A DNA stretch of 25,490 nucleotides from an uncultured Fusobacterium sp. (GTDB lineage Bacteria; Fusobacteriota; Fusobacteriia; Fusobacteriales; Fusobacteriaceae): the NCBI RefSeq assembly GCF_905200055.1, contig NZ_CAJKIS010000034.1:1-25490 (forward strand), read 5' to 3'. A program made the position numbers and the translations under genes. Position 1 is the first letter of the stretch. Every line of letters starts with the position of its first letter. Shown here one piece after another: positions 15,437 through 22,258 of the stretch. Under the pieces are notes generated by a model. It searched no databases, had not been told where the DNA came from, and was given only the letters and a program-made list of their open reading frames with translations.

Positions 15437-15859
15437 TTATTTATCATCTAATTTTTGAAACTCTTGCATCTTTAGCTCTTTACTTTTAATATGATGCTCT
15501 CTACATAAAATAGACAACTCATAATTTATATCTTTCAATTTATTAAATCCATCTTCACTATGATTTTCAAGCTCTTTATCTCCTAAAAGAACTTTTTTCA
15601 TTCTCTTGATTAAAGAGGGATTTTTCTTTCCACAATCATGTAACAGTGCAAGTTTCAAAAAGATTTTATCATCTTTTAAAACCTCATTTTTCAATAAAAA
15701 ATTATACAATCTAAATGAGTGAATCTTATCATATCTAGACATAGAATTAAATATTTTAAACTCCTCATCAGATAATATAGTTTTTACAATATCATTATTT
15801 TTTTCATTGTATCTTCCAAAAATATATAATAATCCCTGTTTTATTCTACTTATTATCAT
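15437..15859 (-). CDS. HD-domain hydrolase (small, function unknown)
   Basis: This 140 aa protein has an HD metal-dependent phosphohydrolase signature: His47, His74-Asp75 in LLHDCGK, then His100 and His122-His123 as further likely ligands. Such domains hydrolyse phosphomonoesters or phosphodiesters of nucleotides or RNA; no specific substrate can be read here. Its ATG overlaps the stop codon of the pseudouridine synthase-like gene (ATGA, 15856-15859), so the two are translationally coupled and may share an RNA-related role. It is short compared with multi-domain HD enzymes but contains a complete core. Confidence 0.82.
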   Translation of the reverse strand: MIISRIKQGLLYIFGRYNEKNNDIVKTILSDEEFKIFNSMSRYDKIHSFRLYNFLLKNEVLKDDKIFLKLALLHDCGKKNPSLIKRMKKVLLGDKELENHSEDGFNKLKDINYELSILCREHHIKSKELKMQEFQKLDDK

Positions 15860-16704
15860 ATCTCTCTCACAATAATATTCTTATATATCTTCTTTAATTT
15901 TTTTATATTACTTCCATTTTTTCCTATAAATTCCCCTTTGCTCCCTTTCTTTACATAGAAAATATATAGGTTTTTATCTAATGTTCTCTCTGCCTCTAAA
16001 ATATTTTCAACTTCCACTTCACACTTTTCTAAAATCAGATTTTTTAACTCCTCTTTCAGATATATCTTTTCTAAAGTTAGATATTTCCCCATAAGAACCT
16101 CTTTTTTCCCTGTTAAAATATATCCTGACATTATTCTAACTTGTTTTGGCATAAATGAATTTCCTACAAATCTCAACTTCCCATTTTCATAGGTAATTTT
16201 TACCTCTCTAATATGCTCTTTTAGCTCTAGCCCTTTTTTATCAGTAAACTCACTTACATCATATGTTCCACTTAGTTCACTACACAGTTTTTCTATCTCT
16301 TCTTCTGAATTTTTTATTAATTTTTTAGGATAGCTATAGATATACTCTCTCTTTTCTATCATCTCTGGAAATACAAGATTTGGAAATGTCTTTTTTACCA
16401 TTGTAACTTTTAGATCCCCAGTTGATAGTTGATTAAAACTATTTTTTAAATTTTCCATATCTCCATTAAAATTACTACTAACATAAAGTATATTTTCATT
16501 TGCACTAACTTTAGCATCTGTTCTTCCAGCTTGCTGAATACCCTTTGCCCATGAAAATCCTACTTTTTCCATAATCTCTCTGAAAACACCCTTTACACTT
16601 TTTTTCCCTGCCATCTCATCAAAAGAGTGAAATTTCTGTCCATTATATGAGATATAAAACATATACCCCCATTTACTTGTTTTTTCTATAGCTCTTATAT
16701 CCAA
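15856..16704 (-). CDS. Divergent TruA-like pseudouridine synthase with C-terminal KH-like segment
   Basis: This 282 aa protein resembles tRNA pseudouridine synthase TruA over about residues 10-235. The catalytic motif AGRTDAKVSA has Asp63 where TruA has its nucleophile, with YIYSYPKK and FMPKQVRIMSGY further on. It departs from TruA in having KVSA in place of the usual GVHA and an extra tail of about 40 residues. That tail ends in a KH-type RNA-binding motif, FIGKNGSNIKKL (GxxG loop at 261-264). I infer an RNA-modifying enzyme, target unknown. The start is TTG at 16704, with GGAGGA upstream; a nearby ATG is out of frame. An extended -10 promoter lies just upstream. Confidence 0.82.
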   Translation of the reverse strand: MDIRAIEKTSKWGYMFYISYNGQKFHSFDEMAGKKSVKGVFREIMEKVGFSWAKGIQQAGRTDAKVSANENILYVSSNFNGDMENLKNSFNQLSTGDLKVTMVKKTFPNLVFPEMIEKREYIYSYPKKLIKNSEEEIEKLCSELSGTYDVSEFTDKKGLELKEHIREVKITYENGKLRFVGNSFMPKQVRIMSGYILTGKKEVLMGKYLTLEKIYLKEELKNLILEKCEVEVENILEAERTLDKNLYIFYVKKGSKGEFIGKNGSNIKKLKKIYKNIIVREI

Positions 16705-16734
16705 TTTTATCCTCCATAATTTTCAATTCTTTTA

Positions 16735-16743
16735 ATTATACCA
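16735..16743 (-). promoter_or_regulatory. Extended -10 promoter of the pseudouridine synthase-HD-SAM-ung group
   Basis: The minus strand reads TGGTATAAT (16743-16735), a consensus -10 with the TGn extension. There is no -35 match, only a T-run. The leader would be about 24 bases before the TTG start. Confidence 0.6.
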
Positions 16744-16774
16744 TATATGTATAAGAAAAAAAAGATTAGCTATA

Positions 16775-16821
16775 AAAAGAAAAACGGTTAAAGTTTTGTA
16801 AAATACAAAGCTAAAACCGTT
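16775..16821 (-). terminator. Terminator of the nucleoside operon
   Basis: AACCGTT (16815-16821) pairs with AACGGTT (16783-16789), and inner matches (16804-16814 with 16790-16800) extend the stem around a 3-base loop. On the minus strand a T-rich run follows. It lies 9 bases after the deoC stop. Confidence 0.9.
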
Positions 16822-16829
16822 TATTTTAA

Positions 16830-17477
16830 TTAACCTTTTATTATTTTTACAAGTCTACTTGTTCCTAATCTATCTGCTCCAAGTTCAACAAATTTTTCCG
16901 CATCTTCAAAAGAACTTATTCCTCCAGCAGGTTTTATTTTAACATCTTTACCTACATATTTTTTCATAAGAGCTACATCTTCAAATTTAGCTCCTGAAGT
17001 TGAGAATCCAGTTGATGTTTTTATAAATTCTGCTCCTGATTCAGTAACAATTTCACACATTTTTATTTTTTCTTCTTCAGTTAAAAGACAAGTTTCAATT
17101 ATTACTTTTAATATCTTTCCATTACAAGCTTTGTGAATTGCTTTTATTTCTTGAAGAATATCATCATATTTTTTATCTTTTAGATCTCCAATATTGATAA
17201 CCATATCTATCTCATCAGCACCATTTTTTACAGCATCTTCAGTTTCAAAAACTTTTACAGCTGTTGTACTATATCCATTTGGAAACCCTATTACTGTACA
17301 AATAGGTAATTTATCTCCAACATATTCTTTAGCTCTTTTTACAAAAGATGCTGGAATACATGCTGATGCCACATCATAAGTCATTGAATCATCTAAAATC
17401 TCTTTTATTTGCTCCCAAGTTGCAGTTTGAGCTAATAAAGTATGATCAACCATCTTTAATATCGCTTTTTTATCCAT
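16830..17477 (-). CDS. deoC: Deoxyribose-phosphate aldolase
   Basis: It cleaves 2-deoxyribose 5-phosphate to acetaldehyde and glyceraldehyde 3-phosphate, the last step of deoxynucleoside breakdown. At 215 aa it is a typical class I aldolase of the short bacterial type. The Schiff-base lysine is Lys153 in FIKTSTGFS; Lys182 in KIKPAGGIS and Asp91 in EIDMVINIG complete the active site. AGAGGAG precedes the ATG. It is the last gene of the operon, 18 bases after deoB. Confidence 0.97.
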   Translation of the reverse strand: MDKKAILKMVDHTLLAQTATWEQIKEILDDSMTYDVASACIPASFVKRAKEYVGDKLPICTVIGFPNGYSTTAVKVFETEDAVKNGADEIDMVINIGDLKDKKYDDILQEIKAIHKACNGKILKVIIETCLLTEEEKIKMCEIVTESGAEFIKTSTGFSTSGAKFEDVALMKKYVGKDVKIKPAGGISSFEDAEKFVELGADRLGTSRLVKIIKG

Positions 17478-17495
17478 TTTATTCTCCTCTAAATT

Positions 17496-18686
17496 TTAAA
17501 TTAATTTTTCTAATATAGATGTTCCTATAGTATTTTCTGGCATCTCAACTTCAAAGTTATCTGCTATAGTAGCTCCAATAACTGCAAATGTATTGGCAGT
17601 TTCTAATTTACCAGACTCTTTCATTGAAGGTGAATAAGCTAAAAATGGAACTCTCTCTCTTGTATGATCTGTTCCTGTGTAAGTAGGATCATTTCCATGA
17701 TCTGCTGTTATTATTAATAGATCATCTTCTCTTAATTTTCCTAATAAAACTCCCAAGTTCAGATCAAATTTTTCTAATTCTTCTGCATACCCCTTAGGAT
17801 TTCTTCTATGCCCCCATAGAGCATCAAAGTCAACAAGATTTACAAAACATAATCCTTTAAAATCTCTATCTGCTATCTCTATAGTTTGCTCCATTCCATG
17901 AACAGAACTTTTTGATTTATTTGATTCTGTTATTCCTTCACCATCAAAAATATCATTTATTTTCCCTACTGAAATAACATCAAAATTACTGTCTTTAAGA
18001 ACATTTAAAGTTGTTCTTCCATAAGGTTTTAAAGCATAATCGTGACGATTACTTGTTCTCTTAAATTCACCTTTTTTTCTACCAATATATGGTCTTGCTA
18101 TTACTCTTCCAACTTTCCATTCATCTTTCATTGTAAGTTCTCTAGCAATTTCACAATACTTGTAAAGAGTTTCAAACCCCATTGTCTCTTCATTTCCACA
18201 AATTTGAAGTACAGAGTCTGCACTTGTATATACTATTACATCTCCAGTTGCAATCTCATGTTCTCCATACTCATCTAATATTTCAGTACCACTAGCTGAT
18301 TTATTTCCTACTATTTTGTGTCCAAATCTTTTTTCTAGCTCATCTATTAACTCTTTTGGAAAACCTGTTTCTGTAAATGTTTGAAAAGGTTTATCTATGT
18401 TAAGTCCCATCATTTCCCAATGCCCTGTCATTGTGTCTTTTCCTACACTTGTTTCTTTTAACTCTCCATAATAACCTAAAGGTTTAGCAACTGGCTCTAT
18501 ATTTTTTAATTTACATAGATTTGCTATCCCTAATTTTTGTAAATTTGGAATATTTAATCTATCTACTGATTCAGCTATATGTCCAAGAGTATTTACCCCT
18601 ATATCTCCATATTTTTCAGCATCGTCCATAGCCCCTATTCCCAATGAATCTATAACAACTGTAAAAATTCTCTTATATCTTTTCAC
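17496..18686 (-). CDS. deoB: Phosphopentomutase
   Basis: It converts (deoxy)ribose 1-phosphate, the product of the nucleoside phosphorylases, to the 5-phosphate used by DeoC or the pentose phosphate pathway. At 396 aa it is an alkaline-phosphatase-superfamily enzyme. The first metal site is at VVIDSLGIGAMDDA near residue 11, the phospho-accepting threonine region is KDTMTGHWEMMG, and the C-terminal metal ligands are in TADHGNDP and GTDHTRE. The start is GTG at 18686, with GGAGG 7 bases upstream. It lies 19 bases after deoD. Confidence 0.97.
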   Translation of the reverse strand: MKRYKRIFTVVIDSLGIGAMDDAEKYGDIGVNTLGHIAESVDRLNIPNLQKLGIANLCKLKNIEPVAKPLGYYGELKETSVGKDTMTGHWEMMGLNIDKPFQTFTETGFPKELIDELEKRFGHKIVGNKSASGTEILDEYGEHEIATGDVIVYTSADSVLQICGNEETMGFETLYKYCEIARELTMKDEWKVGRVIARPYIGRKKGEFKRTSNRHDYALKPYGRTTLNVLKDSNFDVISVGKINDIFDGEGITESNKSKSSVHGMEQTIEIADRDFKGLCFVNLVDFDALWGHRRNPKGYAEELEKFDLNLGVLLGKLREDDLLIITADHGNDPTYTGTDHTRERVPFLAYSPSMKESGKLETANTFAVIGATIADNFEVEMPENTIGTSILEKLI

Positions 18687-18705
18687 TGAATTTCCTCCAA
18701 TCTAA

Positions 18706-19413
18706 TTAACAAAAAGTTTCTAATGCCACTTTCATCATATTAACAAAAGCTGTTTGTCTCTCCTCTGCTGTTGTTACCTCTTTAGTTACAAAAGAATCTG
18801 ATATTGTTAAAAGGCAAGCTGCTTTTTTTCCTAAAACTCTTGCATTGTGGAAAAGAGCAAAACTTTCCATCTCTACACAAGAAACTCCCTTTTCTTCACA
18901 AAGAGTTTTATAATAATTAGGTTCTCCCTCTCTATAGAAAACATCACTTGAATGGATTCTACTAACATGTAGAGGAATTTCTAATCTCTTTGCAGCATCT
19001 TTTATCTTTTCATTTAACTCTTCACTTGGTAATATAATATCTTTATCATAACCATTTTGAGTGTGTGCATAAGATGATTCACTCCATGCACTGTCAGCTA
19101 ATACTACATCATAAACTTTTAGATCTCCTGAATAAGCTCCTGCTGATCCTACACGAATTATATTTTCAACTCCATAAACTGAATATAGTTCATAAGAGTA
19201 GATTCCTATTGATGGCATTCCCATTCCTGATGCCATAACTGTTATCTCTTTACCTTTATATTCTCCAGTAAAAGCTAACATATTTCTAACTGAGTTTACT
19301 TGTTTTACATTTGTTAAAAAAGTTTCTGCTATAAACTTTGCTCTTAATGGATCTCCTGGCATAAGTACATTTTTTGCTATTTCTCCTAATTTTGCTTGAT
19401 TATGTGGTGTCAT
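18706..19413 (-). CDS. deoD: Purine-nucleoside phosphorylase, DeoD type
   Basis: It cleaves purine (deoxy)nucleosides with phosphate to free base and (deoxy)ribose 1-phosphate. At 235 aa it fits the hexameric E. coli DeoD class: N-terminal TPHNQAK, phosphate-binding MPGDPLRAKFIAE, IRVGSAGAY, VEMESFALF, and the TISDSFVT segment with the catalytic Asp. AAGGAGG precedes the ATG. It is 12 bases after cdd and feeds deoB. Confidence 0.97.
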   Translation of the reverse strand: MTPHNQAKLGEIAKNVLMPGDPLRAKFIAETFLTNVKQVNSVRNMLAFTGEYKGKEITVMASGMGMPSIGIYSYELYSVYGVENIIRVGSAGAYSGDLKVYDVVLADSAWSESSYAHTQNGYDKDIILPSEELNEKIKDAAKRLEIPLHVSRIHSSDVFYREGEPNYYKTLCEEKGVSCVEMESFALFHNARVLGKKAACLLTISDSFVTKEVTTAEERQTAFVNMMKVALETFC

Positions 19414-19425
19414 ATTACTTCCTCC

Positions 19426-19824
19426 TTATAAACTATCACTTGTAAAAGACATAGGCATAAGCTCTTCAATATTTGTTACAACAACTTCATCTTTTGTTCC
19501 TAACACTATTGGAGTATCTCTTTTTAAAAGTTCTACTAATACTTGTCTACATGCTCCACATGGAGTTATCAAAGTATTTCCCTTTCCTACTATAGCTATT
19601 GCCTCTATATCATCTTGACGATATCCATTTGAATATGCTTGAAATATGGCATTTCTCTCTGCACAATTTGTAAGCCCATATGAAGCATTTTCAACATTTG
19701 CACCTATAAAATAATTTCCATCTTTTGTTTTTACACAAGCTCCTACAAAGAAATTTGAGTAAGGAGCATAAGCATTTTCCATTGCTTTATAAGCTCTCGA
19801 TAAGATATCATTATATTTTACCAT
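19426..19824 (-). CDS. cdd: Cytidine deaminase
   Basis: It deaminates cytidine and deoxycytidine to uridine and deoxyuridine, which the uridine phosphorylase of the same operon can then cleave. At 132 aa it is the short tetrameric type with three zinc cysteines: Cys54 in NCAERNA (catalytic Glu56) and Cys89, Cys92 in PCGACRQ. This differs from the dimeric E. coli enzyme, which uses His in place of the first Cys. AGGAGG-type ribosome site, 8 bases after the transporter stop. Confidence 0.97.
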   Translation of the reverse strand: MVKYNDILSRAYKAMENAYAPYSNFFVGACVKTKDGNYFIGANVENASYGLTNCAERNAIFQAYSNGYRQDDIEAIAIVGKGNTLITPCGACRQVLVELLKRDTPIVLGTKDEVVVTNIEELMPMSFTSDSL

Positions 19825-19832
19825 ATTTCCTC

Positions 19833-21035
19833 CTAGAATAACATAATTAATCCAACTATCATAGCACTTAGAACACTTACAGTAAATCCACCAATCATAG
19901 CTCTAAATACTAATTTAGAAAGAACTCCTCTTTTTTCTGGGCAAAGTGCTGAAATTCCTGCTATACAGATTCCCATACTCGAGAAGTTTGCAAATCCTGC
20001 AAGTGATATTGATAGAATAAGTCCTGTTCTTTCACTTAATTGTGATAAAACTGTTCCTAATTTTTGGAAGGCAATAAACTCATTCATTACAAGCTTACTT
20101 CCTAATAATTCTCCAGCAAGTCTCATATCTTCTCCAGTTAATCCCATTAAGAATCCTATTGGAGAGAAGATATATGCAAATATTTTTTCAAGAGTTAAGT
20201 TAAAGTTTCCAAGAACTCCATTAATAAGAGCAACTATACTTATTACAGCTATTAGAGAAGCTCCTATTGCTAAAGCTGAAGCTAATCCATTTTGAGCTCC
20301 CTCTGTAATCGCATCTATTAAGTTCTCATTTTTTCCTTTATTATCCATTCTAACATCAGAAATTTTTTGAGTTTCTTCTAATTCTGGAAGAATAATTTTT
20401 GAAATTGCAATACTTCCCATTGGTACTAATGCACTAGCTATTAGTAAGCTTTCCATAGGAATTCCCAATGCTACATATCCTCCAATAATTGTAGCTGACA
20501 TACTTCCCATTCCTGATATTAAAACTACCATTATTTCACTTTCAGTCATAAAGTTAAGATATTTAGCAATAAGTATAGGACTTTCTGTTTGTCCTAAAAA
20601 CATATTAGCTACAGCAACAAAGCTTTCTACTTGAGTAGTTCCCAATAATTTTCCTACTCCCTTTCCTATTATCTTAACAACCCAACCTAAAATTCCTAAG
20701 TAATATAGTGCTGCAACTAAAGATGATAAAAATATTATGTTACACAAAACTGAAATTGCAAAAATAAATCCTGTTGCATTTCCAGGGTTTGCAAGTGATC
20801 CAAACACAAATCCTATTCCATCTTGCCCATAGTTTAATACCATTGTAACTACATCTGACACTTTAGATACAACTGCTCTACCTAAAGGAAACTTTACTAA
20901 AAGAAAGGCAATAACAAATTGAGCCACTAATGCTTTTAAAATAACCTCTTTTTTTATTGACTTTCTAGCACTTGAATAAAGGTAAAGAGCTACAAGTACT
21001 AAAACTATTCCTAATATATTAACTATTATTCTCAT
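19833..21035 (-). CDS. nupC: NupC-family concentrative nucleoside transporter
   Basis: This 400 aa inner-membrane CNT-family protein imports nucleosides with H+ or Na+. About eight or more hydrophobic segments are seen. Family motifs include GQTESPILIAKYL, the SGMGSMSATIIGGYVALG stretch and NEFIAFQKL, followed by the FANFSSMGICIAGISALCPEKR region near the C-terminus. Its place between the uridine phosphorylase and cytidine deaminase genes fits uptake of the operon's substrates. AGGAG precedes the ATG. Confidence 0.95.
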   Translation of the reverse strand: MRIIVNILGIVLVLVALYLYSSARKSIKKEVILKALVAQFVIAFLLVKFPLGRAVVSKVSDVVTMVLNYGQDGIGFVFGSLANPGNATGFIFAISVLCNIIFLSSLVAALYYLGILGWVVKIIGKGVGKLLGTTQVESFVAVANMFLGQTESPILIAKYLNFMTESEIMVVLISGMGSMSATIIGGYVALGIPMESLLIASALVPMGSIAISKIILPELEETQKISDVRMDNKGKNENLIDAITEGAQNGLASALAIGASLIAVISIVALINGVLGNFNLTLEKIFAYIFSPIGFLMGLTGEDMRLAGELLGSKLVMNEFIAFQKLGTVLSQLSERTGLILSISLAGFANFSSMGICIAGISALCPEKRGVLSKLVFRAMIGGFTVSVLSAMIVGLIMLF

Positions 21036-21044
21036 TCCACTCTC

Positions 21045-21824
21045 CTATTTCTTTTCTTCACTATCAGCTTTAATCAGATTTCTAATAGCCTCTATTGTTA
21101 CTCTTATAGCAGCATCTGTATCATGAACAACTGGATTTTCTAATCCTAATTTTTCTCTCTCTTGATTTGCTACTACTAAAAATGCAGAACCAACACGAAC
21201 TCTTAAATGGCTTCCTACTACAAATAAAGCAGCAGATTCCATTTCAGAAGCTTTACATCCTAAACGTTTCCAAGCTTCCCATTTGTTTAATAACTCATAA
21301 CTAACTGGTTTAGTTTCTGGTGAATGTTGTCCATAGAAAGAATCTTTACATTGAACTACTCCCACATGATAATCTTTTCCAGATGCTTTAGCAGCTTTAA
21401 CAAAAGCATTTACTACATCTAAATCAGCTACTGCTGGAAACTCTATAGGTGCATACTCTCTACTTGTACCTTCCATTCTTATAGCTCCAGTTGCTACAAC
21501 TATGTCTCCGCCCATTATTTCTGGTTGCATTCCTCCACAAGTACCTACACGTAAAAAAGTATCTGCTCCAGATTTTACTAACTCTTCCAAAGCGATTGCT
21601 GCAGAAGGTCCTCCTATCCCAGTTGAAGTAACACTTACTTTTACTCCATCTAAATATCCAGTATATGTAATATACTCTCTTGAATCAGCCACTAACTCTG
21701 CATTATCAAAATATTTTGCTATTTTAGCACAACGTTTTGGATCTCCAGGTAATATAACATACTTTCCAACTTCTCCATGTCTTATTCCTATGTGATATTG
21801 AACTCCATCTTCTGCGTATTTCAT
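21045..21824 (-). CDS. udp: Uridine phosphorylase
   Basis: It splits uridine (and often deoxyuridine or thymidine) with phosphate to base and sugar 1-phosphate. At 259 aa it belongs to the NP-I phosphorylase family. Motifs are YVILPGDPKRCAKIAKYF, FLRVGTCGGMQ, the EFPAVADLDVV stretch typical of Udp, and ASEMESAALF. It is the first gene of the nucleoside operon, with GGAGG before the ATG. Udp specificity is favoured over purine phosphorylase because a separate deoD is present, but substrate range is not proven. Confidence 0.93.
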   Translation of the reverse strand: MKYAEDGVQYHIGIRHGEVGKYVILPGDPKRCAKIAKYFDNAELVADSREYITYTGYLDGVKVSVTSTGIGGPSAAIALEELVKSGADTFLRVGTCGGMQPEIMGGDIVVATGAIRMEGTSREYAPIEFPAVADLDVVNAFVKAAKASGKDYHVGVVQCKDSFYGQHSPETKPVSYELLNKWEAWKRLGCKASEMESAALFVVGSHLRVRVGSAFLVVANQEREKLGLENPVVHDTDAAIRVTIEAIRNLIKADSEEKK

Positions 21825-21843
21825 AAATTATACCTCCAGATTT

Positions 21844-21871
21844 TTGTCTAACTTGTCTAATTAATTGTCTA
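21844..21871. promoter_or_regulatory. Three direct TTGTCTA(A) repeats in the nucleoside operon leader
   Basis: TTGTCTAA occurs at 21844-21851 and 21853-21860, and TTGTCTA at 21865-21871 (plus-strand reading). A fourth TTGTCTAA is at 22024-22031. The three clustered copies lie just downstream of the -10 of the minus-strand promoter, a common place for a repressor operator. No regulator is identified. Confidence 0.5.
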
Positions 21872-21879
21872 TAATTTAT

Positions 21880-21907
21880 ATTATCATCTTTAACCTAATA
21901 CTGTCAA
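21880..21907 (-). promoter_or_regulatory. Promoter of the nucleoside operon
   Basis: The minus strand has -35 TTGACA (21907-21902), a 16-base spacer and -10 GATAAT (21885-21880). Transcription would begin near 21873, about 50 bases before udp. Confidence 0.75.
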
Positions 21908-22145
21908 TATTTTTCTTACTCTTTTACCAATAATTTTGCTCTTAAAATGTACAAAATTTTCTACTTTTGTAAATTGATATTTATATCTTATTTCCACAAA
22001 AAATATATTTTTTAAGATGACAGTTGTCTAATTTTTTATAAAATTATGTCGTTTTTATATGATTAATTTTAGTTTTATATATGTTAATTCTGATCATATC
22101 ATCTTTTATTTATACTTTACTTGACAAATTTTGTTTAGTTTTATG
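21908..22145. other. Divergent intergenic region with operator-like elements
   Basis: This is the middle of the 434-base gene-free stretch between udp and the acyl-CoA dehydrogenase fusion gene. It holds TACAAAA (21950-21956) with an 8-base spacer to TTTTGTA (21965-21971), a GACA/TGTC pair at 22019-22028, and a TTGACAA at 22121-22127. The last is repeated 25 bases later as the -35 of the plus-strand promoter. No coding region or RNA gene is seen. Confidence 0.4.
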
Positions 22146-22174
22146 TTGACAATTTTTTCAAAAAGTGATAGTAT
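22146..22174 (+). promoter_or_regulatory. Promoter of the acyl-CoA dehydrogenase fusion operon
   Basis: -35 TTGACA (22146-22151), a 17-base spacer and -10 TAGTAT (22169-22174). The leader is about 78 bases and shows no obvious riboswitch. Confidence 0.75.
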
Positions 22175-22258
22175 GAAAATATAATAAAAAGAAAAAAAAT
22201 GTAATTTTGTACTCATTATAAAAATCTTTGATTAGTGGAACAATAAGGAGGCAGGAAT

